DNA of 64,000 nucleotides, from positions 13,454,001-13,518,000 of the forward strand of contig NC_046677.1 in NCBI RefSeq assembly GCF_003369915.1. Direction: 5' to 3'. The notes beneath the pieces are model-generated. The model had not been told where the DNA came from, ran no database searches, and saw only the letters and a program-made list of their open reading frames with translations. The translations under genes were made by a program, and so were the position numbers. This stretch comes from Drosophila miranda. Its lineage: Eukaryota; Arthropoda; Insecta; Diptera; Drosophilidae. Of this stretch, positions 35,185-48,056 are shown one piece after another. The number at the start of each line of letters is the position of its first letter. Positions within the stretch are counted from its first letter, which is position 1.

Positions 35185-36115
35185 TGTGTGGAGTATTACA
35201 AAATATATATATGTGCTACTATATATAAATAATGGATAATGGATTTTATTATTTTTATTTTATTTTTGATGAACCAGATATGCGACACAAATCTCCCAGA
35301 GAGCTATTCAAATTTTCAAAGACAACTAAAATTTAGGAAGCCATCAAATATCTTCAAACATTAAACAAGCTCTGTCAAACTTAAACCCTTATACAACCCT
35401 TGGTGTCAAAAGGAAGGGCAGAACCAAATTACATCCTCACAGAGGGTACTATAATATTAGTAAGTATTAATATTAAATCCCGAGCTTATCTGTTTATTTA
35501 AATCATAATCCCACGAAACTAGTTTAAACGGAATTATTTATAAATATCTTAGTAAACAATTAACTTATGGCTCCGCTGCACGAAATGACAACGCATTGTT
35601 TATCGATTTAATAAATGGTTTTTTATTTAATTTATATAGATGCCAATACTACATCTAAATGCTATGATGCTTACAGGCTAAATGGCCGCTTCTATGTACA
35701 AATGAAAGTCGTATAAACTAATTCTACTTAATGGTAATTATCTCGTTTTGGACTGTACAAGCAGGAGATTCGGTTAAAACGAATGAAAAGAAATACAAAC
35801 TTAAAGCCTCTTTTAAAACATAAAATAAATAAATGAGAGCGAGTGTGAAGAATAACTGGGATAAATAAGCGATATAAATACAAATCAGATTGCGGATTTC
35901 GAAATGCAGTCACTGGCAATGAAAGTTTTAAGTAAGTTCAGTTGAGAAATGTACTATTCATATGAATATCCAAAGCTAATCCTATGCTAGGCTAACTTAT
36001 ATGGCAGTGATAGGCTATAAAACTCGTAATTGATCACAATACATTTGGAAAAAGTTTTGGTGTGTCGTCAACAGGAACCAGAAACGCCCCGGACGGCGGC
36101 CGGACAGTTCTTCAG
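35185..36115. other. Intergenic between the SPAG17-like gene and wb
   Basis: AT-rich region holding the promoter of the SPAG17-like gene (leftward, from 35185) and the 3'UTR of the laminin gene (leftward, ending here). A minus-strand AATAAA-type signal is possible near 35620. No other feature seen. Confidence 0.6.
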
Positions 36116-39100
36116 CTACGTATCATCGCTGGACACGAGGCACTCGCTGAGCAGGACGTTACGCAGATCGTCCATATCGATCCAGTCGCGCTTCTCGTTG
36201 CGTATGGACACGTTTCGGATGCAGCCCTTGAAGTTCTCCCTCGACAGCAGCGATCCGCTGGGAGCAACATCTGAAAGGCCAGAGATATAAGTATTTTTGC
36301 TTGATTTTCCCATAGGGCATATGTTTGTTCCTATACCTGGCAGCCCGCCTATGTAGAGGGGAGAACGGGTTTGCACCTTGCCCGTGTTCCGTGGGTTTCC
36401 AGCACTGATGACGGCTGGCAGCTGATCGATTCTAAGGACAATCTGCTCGCCATCGTAGAGAGCCGAAATGTTATGCCACTTGTTGTCGCACAGGGCATAC
36501 TTCCCAGGCAATGCCGACTCCAGACGCAGGGGCACTCCATCCCCCAGATCGCAGGAGAAAACGATCTGCAAAATGACAAAGAGATACAATTTAGATATAA
36601 TCACGGAACACACTGGATTTTCTCCTACATTGCCGTTGTGAAGCTCCAACGATAGAGCTGGGAATCCACTTGGCTCGGACACACTCAGCAATATTCCCGA
36701 TAATTCCGACGTTCGAAATTCCGTTTCCAGGTCCAGATATTTTCCCACATGAAAGTTTTTCTCTGTCAAAATGAAACAATTGTTAGGACACCAAGATTTC
36801 TGATTGCTGTACATAACAGGTATAACTCACTATATATGGCATAGGCATCGCCGGGGAAGTAGCTGCCTCTTTCGACGGTGGGAAAGCACTGTCCCACATT
36901 CGAGTGCTTGCCGGGACGGGCCAGGTCCTGGGTGCTATTGTTGATGGTAACGCGTCGCAAGCAGCCCTTAAAAGGCTCCAGTCGCATGTAGAGCTCCGAT
37001 GCCACCTTTACTGGGGCCTGGGGCAGGCCGCCGACCAGCAGCAGCTGCGAGGCCCCAATCTTTTTCGGCAACTTCATTTGGGCGGAGGTCTTCTGGTCCG
37101 TTCGGCCGATCTCCACTGACATCGTGACCTTGCGCTCATGACAGCTGACAGTCACCCGGTGCCACTCGCCATCGTTGAGCTTCGCGGTGAGCTGGAGCTC
37201 CTCACGACGACGACCTCGCACGACCAGGACCAGCTGTCCGTCTTTGAGCAGAAGTACCACGTAGTGCTTGGGCTTCTCCTTGCTCCCAGGGGATAGGTAG
37301 AGCATGCCGTTGGGATAGAAGGAGCGGAAGTCGAAGCTCAGGCGGAAGTTGCGCTGCCAGAAGCGGCGCTCGGGCAGCTTCAGCTGCGAGTAGCTGTAAA
37401 TCTCGTCTCCGAACTTGAACGCATTCGGCTCGTAGGAGTAGCTGCCGATCTGCAAGAAAGAGCCCGAATTAGTCCCGGGACCTACTTAATCTATCGAGGA
37501 ACTCAACTCACCCCGACGACTTTGTGTTAGTTTCTGAGCTCTAAGCGTAGCGATCTCCCAGAGAGAACACTCCGAGAGATTGGATTGGATTGGGTTAAGA
37601 ATAAAAACTTTTCCATGATTTTTGTTCGGTTTTTTTTTGTTATAAAAATTTTTTATTTGAAACGTGATTTAAAAATGTTGTGATAACAATCAAATGTCCG
37701 TGTTGTGGTCGCGAAGTAGGTAAGCAAGTGTTAATCGTATGATACATTTATGAAAGCAAAAACGTACACAAAGCGTTGATATGAGTGGTGTGAATCTTAA
37801 GGACTAGACTGAGCTTCGGAGCCGTACTTATCGTGTAGCAAAAAAGTCATATGAAATATTTACAAAAAATATATGTCGTAAAAAAGATGATTATTAACTA
37901 TGATTATAGCGCTTTTTTGTGTTAGCCGAGGACCCGATGCGCCTAGGAGCTTGAACCAATCCTCTTCCGGACTTAACGCTAGCCAAGTTGTCCTCCATAA
38001 ACATGAACACGAACATGATGGCCCGTCTATCTTTTCGTTGCGCTTTTACTTTCATGATCATGATTACGTAGGACAACTTTCCAGCTATGACTGAGCTGAG
38101 GTTATATGTATCTTTGATGATGTTTATATAAAGGTTATATTAATCCACATGTAGACCACATAGAGTAGCTTTGTTTGGTTAGCTTTTTGTTTTGTTTTGT
38201 GTGTTTGTGTTTAATGTTTAGGCGAAATTAGTATACAAATGAGCTTTCTTAAGGCGCAGCGCTTGAAGCTTTTAGCGTAGCAGCTTTGACATAATTGCTT
38301 AGCAACTAAAATCCTATAAGAACAAAGAGAAACGTTTGAGTTTGAGTTTAAGATGGAGTTAGGCAGCCACAATTTGCATGCAGGGTTGCGGATAGGGATG
38401 GACAGTTACAGTCGCAGTCCCATCCAAGTCTCTTCTCCCCAATTTCCTCACCAATTTCCCATACCAAGCCAAAAAGAAGGAAACAGCCTTAGCAACTCAC
38501 CCGCTTGCAGCCCTCCGGCGAGGCCGTGAAACTCTTCCCGATCATCGGTTCCGTCTTGAGAAACACGTCGTAGAGTCCACCCTTGAGACTGCCCATCAGG
38601 GGACCATTGCGTCCGATCAGGACATTGGAAAAGGTAAGAGCATCGTTGAAGTTCACGGTCCGGTTGTTGAACACAACATCCCGAATGGCTCCTTCTAGGT
38701 TGACGAAGGTGGGCGCCAGCGGCGTAAAGCTCTCGTGCGGGGGAGCTCCGCCGATGTAGAGACCTCCCGCCTCCCGGGGTAGACTAATGACCGTTGGGTT
38801 GCCGCTCAGGCTGCGCACATCCTGCAGCTCATCGTCCACCATCAGCTCCAGCCGGCGACCAGTCTTTATCATGTTGATCACGTGCAGTTCACCATCATTC
38901 AGCTGACTGATATTGGAAGACAGCTTGACAAAGCTGCGGCCAGAGTTGACCCACACGTGCAACTGCCCATCCACCAGGCTCATTGAGTAGTTGCCCTTGA
39001 TGTCCTTGTCATCGTAGTCGGCCAGAACCTCGGGCGGATAGGCGGCCAGGAGCAAGAGACAGTCCGGTTGTAGGGTGCGGAAGACCAGGGCAGTATTCGA

Positions 39101-42100
39101 GCGCTTCCTCAGCGACTGCGAAGGTAGCTCTAGATACCCGTTCCCCGAGAACCCAGCCCTGAAAGGTAGATCCGAAAAGAAGTGTTTTAGCAAAACATAT
39201 ATAGGAGTTTAAGTTTGTTACTCACTTTGTGATCATGTCCTTGCAGGAAGGCTCTACGCCGAAGTAGCTGGAGCTCTCTAGGGGATCGTACGTCTCTCCG
39301 TTCACCTGAACATCCGTCATGCAGCCAAGGAAGGGATTATCAGCGCCTGGAGCTTTCGTCGTGCCTGATGTGAAGCCTATGAGTAAACAAAAAGATAACG
39401 TTAGAGAACGTTAGGAAGAAACCTTCAAAGGCCCAAAGGATCAGCTTATAATCCTTACCTGGCGGCACTCCACCCAAATAATAGACAGCCTTCGACAAAT
39501 CTGGTAGCAAATGTGCGTTCACGGGCAGTGTGGGTGCTCCGGAGATGGGACGATCGTTGTTCACGCGGAGCATGCCGTTCTCTGTGCTTCGTTTGGCCGA
39601 GAACTCGCGGGCGGCCTCGATTTTGATCCACTGACCCACATTGTACTTCTTGGTGGTGTTGATCTCCAGCTTGGACTCGTCGCCGTAGTCAATGCGGAAC
39701 ATGATGCGTCCACGGCTCAATGTTACCGACACCGAGCGATTCTGGGGAAACAAAAAGCGTCAAGTGAGTTGGCAACTAGTGGTGTCATTTGGTGACTTAC
39801 ATTTTTGTCATCAACCGCCAGGAAGAGCAACGCATTCTCGTCCAGAGTACGGAAGGTCATCTGCACAGAGAACAGATTCTTGCGATATGGCCGGGGACGG
39901 GTCTTCATTAGCTGCGCATAGCCCAGACCGTTAAAGTGACGTGCCGTCGATGAGGCGGAGGATTCGCGGGCACCGATCATGGAACCACCGCACCGCCCCT
40001 CGCTGTCCACAAAGTTCCACAGTCCCAGCGGCTTGTTGTCCACCTCTACATGGTGCACGACCACATTGAGGCCAGGCGTCAGCTGCAGATCCTTCGAGGC
40101 GAAGCCACCAAGGGATATGCGATCGTTTCGCGACTGATAGAAGCGCGTGTGCTCCGTGTCTGTGGAGCCAGTGATGGTGACCGGACTGCTGGGTGTCAGC
40201 ACCCCATAGTTGTTCATCCGTCGCACCAACAAGCTGCCCAGATTGAGCGTCCGATTGGCCTCCACATGGTACCAGGCATCGTCGTACTTGGGATCCCGCG
40301 TCTGCACCACCATGGGATGGGTGACAGTCGCCGTGGTCCCCCCCAGATTCCAAACGAGGCGCACCCGTCGCTTGTACAACTCCAGGGTGATGTGGCGTCC
40401 CTCACTGCCCTCCACTTGGATCAGGGGCGAGCTCTCGATGTGGTTCGCCAACGCGAAGCTGAGGCGCAAATTGTTGGAGGTACTCAGGCCATACGATGAG
40501 GGCAGATAAGAGCGGATGCACTTGGGACCCAGTGACTCCAGGGAGACATCGATCTGTAAATGGAAGGAACAATGTATAATACTCTGAATACCCGTCCGAT
40601 TCCCCCACTCACCGCTTGGGCTGCATGCCTGGCCTTGGCTATCTGGTCCCTGAGCTGTTGCAACTGCTTGGCCATGCTATTGTTCCAGGACTCGAACACT
40701 TGCTGCTCCTTTGCCGCCTGCTGCTCTAGATAGCTGAGCGACACGTTGGCCAGTCGGAGATTGGTCTTGGTCAGCGATATGTTCTCCTGAGCCATGCCGA
40801 GCTTGATGTCCCAGTCGGGCTCGAGCTTGGTGAAGGATTTGCGCATATTCTGAAGCGATTCCTCCGTCTCCTTAGCCTTTCGAAGTTCGGCCCGCATCTG
40901 CTCGCCGGTTCTCCTGGCCAGATCCAGGCTCTCCTTGGCATGACGACGGGCCGAACTGTCGGTGAGGGTCTGCAACTGGCTAGAAATGTTGTTGGTGCGC
41001 AGCCCTGACTCGAAGATGGTGGCCTTGATGCCCTCCACCTGCTCCTGCTGCTGATGCAGCTTCTCTTTGAGCACGTTGGACTTGTGCATCTGCTTAAGTG
41101 CCTCCTGCTGCAGCTGCCTGGAGCGGTGCAACGAGTGCTTGGCTCGCTCGATCATGGAGCTGCCATCGCTGGGATACAGCGTTCTCTGGGCATCGTAGAC
41201 CCGTTCCTTGGCAAGGATAGAGCCTTGACGAGCATCATTGATCGCCTTGGTTATGTTGCTGTGCGCCGAGCTGGCCAGGATGGCAATGCGTGCACCATTC
41301 CTCGTGGGCTGGAACTGCCGAGCATACTCATTCGACCTCTCCAGCAAACGATCTGCATGTTTCTCCGCCTTTGGCAGCCAGTGCTTGCGCACCTCCCGCT
41401 GCTGCTCGGACTTGACGCCGAGGGTGGCATTCAGGAGAACAGTCGCACCGTCCAGCTGGTTCAGATGTTCGCTCAGCAGAGACTGCCGCTCGAGGGTGAG
41501 TCTCGCCAGCTCTTCTCCCTGGTCGAGATAGCTCTGGTTGAGATACTTTCCAATCAGCTGGCCCAGGTCATTCAGCTCGTGATGCGCCTCGGCCGTATGG
41601 CCATTCAGGTTGCGCACATGCTCCACTATGTCCTCCGCCTCGCTCTCCACCTCCAGGGTGCGATCTAGCTGCAGTCGCAAGTCCACCACACGATGGTTGG
41701 TCTGGTTCAGATCTCGCCAGAGCATCTCCAGCCGACCCCGCTCGTCGAAAGCGGCATCCGAGGCGTTGCCCGAGACGTAGAAATGACGCCAGGCACAATC
41801 GTTCGTGCTGCGAATGCCCTGAATTCCCTGATGGTGCTCCTGGATAGCCTGCAGATAGAAGCGGGCCTGCTTTAGGGCCGTCGGCAGACTGAGGTGCTGG
41901 GCACTCTTCCCGTAGCTCCTCAAATCGAGCAGTGTCTGAAGTATCTCTGCCCGTACCAGGCCCACATCCTGTTGCTGCACCGAAGCGTCATCCTGCATGG
42001 CCTTGAGAGCGAACTCCCTCTTTCCGATCGTGGACAGCGCCTTGCGCGACTGGAACTTCATATTTTCAGCATGGGCATCCAGCTTGACGACGCCAGCGGT

Positions 42101-45100
42101 ATCATAGTCCTGCAGCAGTTTCCTGGCCTGGCTGAAGTCCTGCTGCCGCCCTCGCCAGGTGTCGTAGGCTCGTTCGTAATCGGACAACTTGAGGTACGGC
42201 GCAGGTATTCCGGTCAGGTCCATGTTGTGGAGCCCGCGACGCAGCTTATGGCCCACCAACTCCACATAGTCCAGGAGTAATAGAGTACAATTGTCGCAAA
42301 CTGTAGAAAAGTGCTCAATTAAAAGATATTAACGAAGGAAGGCTAGCTTCGGTGGGCAGAAGAATCAGACCCATGGTTTCATCAGTTCATGGGATTACAT
42401 ATATCATTCTCCGTAAACAGTGATCACACAAATGATGAGAACTAGAGAACTATTTACGTAAGACAGAATCTAATGAAAACATAGCAAACAATATTACGCA
42501 AAAAGTCCAATGACCAAAAAACAGCTGTTTAGGGACAACCAAAAACAAACGAAGTAAAGGAACGATTTATGAGCGTATGACATTAAACTTGCTAACTAAC
42601 TTATGGCCGTATGACATTACATTTGGCTAACTGGGTAACTGCAATCATTGCAGAATAGCATGCTGTGAGAGCGAGAGAAATACGATTACAGAGATGGTCG
42701 ACTGTTACATTTCAGGTTCAATTTTGTTGCTGGGAAACACAAGTAGTCACAAATAGTGCTTCTGTTCTTCGACTGAAGGCCGGAAAAATTGACTAAAGGC
42801 GGGTTTTAGCACCATTTAGTGTTTTGTCACATGTATATAGAGTACTAGTTTACTCGTATTACTCGTATGAATCACAACGTATCACACCTAAGGTAAAGAA
42901 GCTTTCAAAATGATTTCATTTTGGATCATGAATCAATTATTCGGAGATCCCTCTGCTGGAGCACTCATCTAGTTTGAGGGACGACTCACCTCTGCATCCA
43001 TTGTCCACCACATGATGTCGTTCCGCCAGACACTTGCTGCACTTGAGGCCTGTGACACCCTCCCGACAATAGCACTGACCCGTCTCCGAGTCGCAGCCCT
43101 CGGCTCGGATTCCGTCCGGATTGCAGTTGCAGGCCTGGCAGCTGCTGTTGGGATACAGCGTGGGATTGCCGAAGTAGCCGGAATGGCAGCGCTCGCACAG
43201 CCTCCCCGTGTAACCGGGCTTGCACACACAACTCACTTCGCCGTCCCAGACATTGCAGCCGCGAGCAAAGTTGCGATTGGTTTCGGGGCACGGACAGGCC
43301 TGGCAGCCGTGCGGAGAGTTCGGGTCGCCGTAGAAGCCCTCGGCGCATTGCTGGCAATGATCTCCTCCACTGTTCGCGCGACAGTTCTGGATGTCGATGG
43401 GGTTGCAAATCAGATATTGGAACAAGAATAATTTTATTTATCCATTTTTTACCTGACAGACACCCGACTCCTTGTCACAATCGCTGCTGCGTCCATTGCA
43501 ATGGCAGGGAGCTGCCCGTCCAATCAGGTCCTCAATGAAGACACTATCCACATCGCTGGTATTGCGCCAGCGATAGAATGATCGTCCAGGGTCCTGGCAG
43601 GAGAGACCATCAAAGCGCTTGGGACACTTACAGCGCTCCACACCCTTGGCAATCAAGTTGGTAGAGCCCTCTATAAAGATGGCCGCATCCATGTGGACAT
43701 TCTGAAGGCTAAGAAAAAGAGAGAAGAATCAAATATGTATCCAATGAGATGCTGGATCCCAGGACTTACACAACTTCCTGAAAATCTGCAAAGGCAAACG
43801 CTCGGATGAAAATGTGGCGAATGTTTTGAAGTGCAGCCATGAGAGTTCCCCGATCCACGGCCTGATTATTGTGGTGATACTTCCAAAGGGATTCGTGGAG
43901 CGGCACGCGATGCGTCACATTCAGGGAGTACTCGAACTCCTCGTACTCGTAGAAGTCCAACAGGAGCTTGGAATGGGCGTGCAGCTGCACCAGCGGGTAC
44001 TGAGCTAGGATCTGTCTCTCCAGCGGAGTGTGGGCTCCCTCGGTGATGAGGGAGAAGTACAGATAGCCACCGTAGCTGCTAGTGCGATCCCCATAGAACT
44101 GAGGCGGCAACTGGAAGTACAGCGGATGGTAGAACTGCCCATAGGCACCAATGGAGACATTGCCTGTCGATCGCGGCACCAGGCTAAGGTCGTTCATGCG
44201 CTGTATCTCCGCATCTTCGCGATGGAAAACGGTACCCTCCATCTGGACCACCACAATGTACTCGTACTCTCCGCTCGGCACGTGCTGGGGACGTATCTGC
44301 TGGACACTGAGGTTCCGGGACTCGGGCATGCGTATGTGGCCCCAGGATAGGTCGCTCTGCTGGCACTCACCGGAACGACCGAAGCAGAAGCACCGGGTGC
44401 ACCCCTCCGGATTGAGGGCGGACAACCCGAAAGTGCTCTGCATGCAGGTGTCGCACTTGAGACCCACCACGAGACTCTTGCACGGACACTGGCCATTCGA
44501 GTCGCAGGCAATCAAGCCATCCGCGCGGGTGAAAGAGCCGTCCGCATTGCAGCCGCAGCGCCTGCACTCCGGATAGCCAAAGTAGCCCGCGGCACAGGAT
44601 TCGCAGCTCCTGCCCGCATAGCCCTCTCGGCACTGGCATTGTCCGTCTCCCGGAGCGCACTGCTGGCCAATGGAGCCAATGTGATCGCACTCGCACTCCC
44701 GACAGCCCAGACGCGCCTGCCAGCCCCAGGTGCCGGGCACGCACTGCCCACAACCCAATCCGCGGGTGAACTTGGGGCAAATGCAGCGTCCGTTGTGAGA
44801 GTCGCATATCTGACCCTCCGCCGTGCAAGCCGAGCAGCGCTGGCAGCCCTCGGTGCTGAATCCGAAGAAGCCCTCGGTGCATTCATTGCAGTGCTGGCCA
44901 CCCACTCCGATCTTGCAGTCGCACTGACCCGTCCACGGATTGCACTCGTCACCCCGGGATCCGTGAGGGTCGCAGAGGCAGTCGTGACAGCCCACGCCTT
45001 GCGTGAGGTTCCAGTGGCCCGCCCGGCACTTGTCGCAGCGTCTGCCCGTCACGTTGGCCATACAGGCGCACTGTCCCGATCGCTTATCACAGGCCGTTGA

Positions 45101-45129
45101 CAAGGATCCCACGCTGCTGCAGTGGCATT
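36116..45129 (-). CDS. wb: Laminin alpha chain (alpha1,2 type, wing blister), C-terminal two thirds
   Basis: Twelve exons in transcript order: 45129-43770, 43708-43453, 43386-42990, 42300-40613, 40553-39801, 39741-39459, 39376-39226, 39158-38501, 37449-36831, 36762-36629, 36565-36337 and 36270-36116. They encode about 2,226 residues; the first exon begins mid-codon, so the N-terminal part is missing. Domains: about 5.5 LamEGF repeats, a laminin IV module (YFQLPPQFYGD...YGGYL), three more LamEGF repeats, then VCDNCTLLLLDYV opening a roughly 560-residue coiled coil for trimerisation with beta and gamma chains. LG1-LG5 follow, with a linker between LG3 and LG4. Laminin alpha chains organise basement membrane and bind integrin and dystroglycan through LG domains. 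wb is preferred to LanA because neighbours correspond to 34-35 on 2L; sequence alone did not decide it. The LG5 donor AAT|GTAGGA (36628) is weak. Confidence 0.88.
37450..38500 (-). other. wb: wb intron between the LG3 and LG4 exons
   Basis: A 1.05 kb intron in a gene whose other 3' introns are mostly 60-130 bases. It falls at the linker between LG3 and LG4. No ORF or repeat is recognised inside. Confidence 0.75.
42301..42989 (-). other. wb: wb intron before the coiled-coil exon, containing a dispersed repeat
   Basis: A 689-base intron from donor GTGAGTCG (42989) to acceptor TTTTCTACAG. It contains repeat copy 2 at 42567-42633. Confidence 0.75.
42567..42633 (+). repeat. Dispersed repeat, copy 2
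   Basis: TTATGAGCGTATGACATTA, then CTTGCTAACTAACTTATGGCC, then GTATGACATTACA and a GGCTAACTG tail. Clearly the same sequence as 21456-21522, in the same orientation with scattered differences. Longer flanks do not align by eye. Confidence 0.6.
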
Positions 45130-46510
45130 CTGAAAGAAAAGAGAGGGCAAAGAAGATCAGTACGAGCCTTTGGGGGATCCAAAATATAGAACACATCTAG
45201 GACGCAAGGCTCTACTCCCAATTGGTGCGGTTACTCAAAGTACGAGTCAGCTCTAATAAATCCAATTTCTCCAGCTTTCCACTGCTTGCGTTACTGGGCC
45301 ACAAGCACCATTGCACCATTGTCAGTGGCAGCCAACTAACTGCACCTAAACAGCAACCAACTGCTGCCCCAGACCAACCAGACGACCCACCATCCCGCAG
45401 CGCGCAGCCCGCAGCCCGCAGCCCGTATCCACCAGGCAGTCATCCAGCCAGTTGGTTTGTGGGTTGCGCGTAGGCAGCACCTCGAAGCCCGCCCACATGT
45501 ACGTATGCATAGAGTTTCCTATTCGGGCGACAAACGACAAATGCGACGACGGCCCAAGCGGACGATGGACTATGGACGATGGACACAAAAAAACTGTGGG
45601 AGACAACGACAACGGACCAAGCCAGACAAGTCTCCACTCTCGCATGTGGACAAGGAGGAGGCACATACGAAAATAAATTCATTCATAAATCCGGTAAAAC
45701 CAACGCAAAACAAAAAAAACTTTATAGAAAATGTTCAAAATTGATTGCACGATCTAAAAAAAAACTGAAAAATAGGCGAAAAATGCATACAAATTTCGGA
45801 GACCCGTGTTGGTTTTTAAAATAATGAAGTTTGAATGCTCTAATGGGATATCTTACTATCCAATATCGTACATGGAAGTGTGAAGTGTTTTTTTACGATA
45901 GGTATCAATTTTTTTGAGTTCTTAAGGATCAACATTTAAATACAATAACTATTTGTTATTAAGTTTTGTCATAAAATGGAGAAGTAATAATGGACAATGG
46001 AGAATATATCGATTAAGATTTTGCAGGCAGGATTAATATGTTGTGTTCAGTGGGACTTAATTCAAGGCAAAGAACTCTCGAGCATCCATAGAGTATGCCA
46101 AATGGATGTACATATGAAATTATGAACAAGCATAGCACGCGACACGATGGGAGAGGTGATAGTGGTTCCACTCCGTCGTTGATGTCGCGGTCGATGGCGC
46201 TGGAGGGATGGGGAGCATGATGATGATGGGGGGAAGGAAGCTGCGCCTCGAGGCACTTGGCATGTTGCAGGGACCTGACAAGACTTGCTCCGGCTGCAGT
46301 CGCAGCCCAGCTGTCAAGTGCTCGCCGGCGTTCGGGGATTTGCATTTTCATGAATGAAAGAGTCGAGAGAGAAAGGCTACAACTTCTTCAGACAACGCGC
46401 CACCAATAAAAAGTTCAATCACCGACGCCACTCAGATGCTTCGTCTGAGCAAATGATGTCATTAAAGCGTACAATGAGAATCACGACTCTTCGCCTTCTA
46501 CACATCCACA

Positions 46511-46516
<6 letters not shown>

Positions 46517-46554
<38 letters not shown>

Positions 46555-46564
46555 AATATATATA
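46517..46564. repeat. (TA)n microsatellite
   Basis: An uninterrupted TA run to 46548, then interrupted TATAAATATATAT to 46564. Confidence 0.95.
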
Positions 46565-47891
46565 ACTAGTCTTGGCTGTGGCTGGTGCTCTGCTTGGAAA
46601 AGCGTCTGTCATGCAACAGTTTGGGAGTCACTCGTACACCCACGGTCAACAGTCTGTAGCGTGGGTCTGACTCTTTTGCATTTGGCTGCTAGTCTGCTAG
46701 TCTCTTGATTTTTGGTTTATTGACAACTCCGTTTTGTTTGATTTTTTATTAATGAGCCCGTTATGTTTGTTTTCCGTTTTCCGTTCTTTATTTTGGCTCT
46801 TCGGCTATTTTTCTCCGTCTGGTTCGTGGTAGTAGTCCGCGGTCAGAAATCCCATGTGTGGGCAGTCCTAAGAGTACTTCCGTTCGTTCAACGGTTCTCG
46901 ATTTGAATGTGCGTAAAGCCTGAAGGTTTCCCTGCATTTGCATGGGCGGAAGTTGTAGTGGCTGGATTGCCTTGTGCCTCGTAGGCTGAATGTGCACTTA
47001 GATGTAAAGTTTCTGGATGGAAAGGAAGGCAATGTAGCTCAGTCGAAATTGCAATGGTGGAGAGGCACTGGTGGAATAATCAATCGAAATCCCTCAAATT
47101 TAACCTGTCTGCTGTCTTGCTTTGATATTGGCCTTGGACCATGTCATTTCCACTGCACAACATGGCGTATACACAATGCGACTGCCAAGAGTCAACCTGG
47201 CTGACATTTTCAAACGACCACAAATCAAATGCAATGCAATAAATTAACAACAAAATACTAATAGTTCTGAAAAGAAAAACCTATGAATTGACAGTTTAAT
47301 TGCACAGTTGCCTGCGTTTCGGCCGGCACTAGAGTATAGGAACAAAAAACAGCAGCGAATGGAAGAAATATGCTTGCATTCTCAGCTCACTTTAATTTGG
47401 AGCACGTGTTTTGTGGGCAACACAACTTTTGTTACCATCGACATGACAAAATATTGATTAAATGATTTATGTATTCGCTCACTGCGTACTCGGCCAACGC
47501 TGCGTATGCGCACTGCAGTTTGCCACGAAAAAGCACCAACGCATGATAATCAATTATCGTAAATCTCGACTCAACAGAAGAAATACTTGTATGGAAAACG
47601 TAAAAATGAATTTAACTATGGGAAATGTCAGATACCCTGCCTGAGGGCGTATTTACAGACAACAGAAAAGTAGCAAAATTGCATTCATCAAATTATATTA
47701 AATCATTATAAATTCCAGTAATATTGTAGATCGTAGACTTATAGATAGTGTATAGAGAGCATATAAATATATGTATACATTATAGTAGCGATTGCTTTTC
47801 GATATTTCCACGAGTAATCAAGCGGCAATTAAGAGTCTGTAGGCAACTGCGATAACAATCTTGTGGCAACACGCTGGCTGACAGACGGCAT

Positions 47892-47962
47892 AAATGAATG
47901 AATCAATGGGTGAATGAGTGAATGAGTAAATGAGTAAGTGAGTAAATGAATAAATGAGTGGG
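47892..47962. repeat. Degenerate TGAG/TAAATGAG repeat
   Basis: About 70 bases built of AATGAATGA, GAGTGAATGAG and TAAATGAG variants. Confidence 0.8.
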
Positions 47963-48025
47963 GCTGAGTTGAGTGATTGACTTACTGACCGGCACGGCAC
48001 TGCACGAATTTATACATACATATTG

Positions 48026-48026
<1 letters not shown>

Positions 48027-48055
<29 letters not shown>
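48027..48055. repeat. (ACAT)n microsatellite
   Basis: Seven uninterrupted ACAT units. Confidence 0.95.

Positions 48056-48056
<1 letters not shown>

Noticed and set aside
41054..41668. 204-codon plus-strand ORF opposite the laminin coiled coil
   Set aside because: Antisense shadow produced by biased codon use of the coiled-coil exon.
43012..45100. Several 86-171 codon ORFs on both strands across the LamEGF exons
   Set aside because: Other-frame readings of cysteine-rich laminin exons; no conserved domains in those frames.
36116..45129. Laminin gene as LanA (alpha3,5 type)
   Set aside because: Considered first, but neighbours (Reeler l(2)34Fc, GBA2 homologue, mTTF, KCMF1-like) fit the wb neighbourhood; a direct alignment would settle it.
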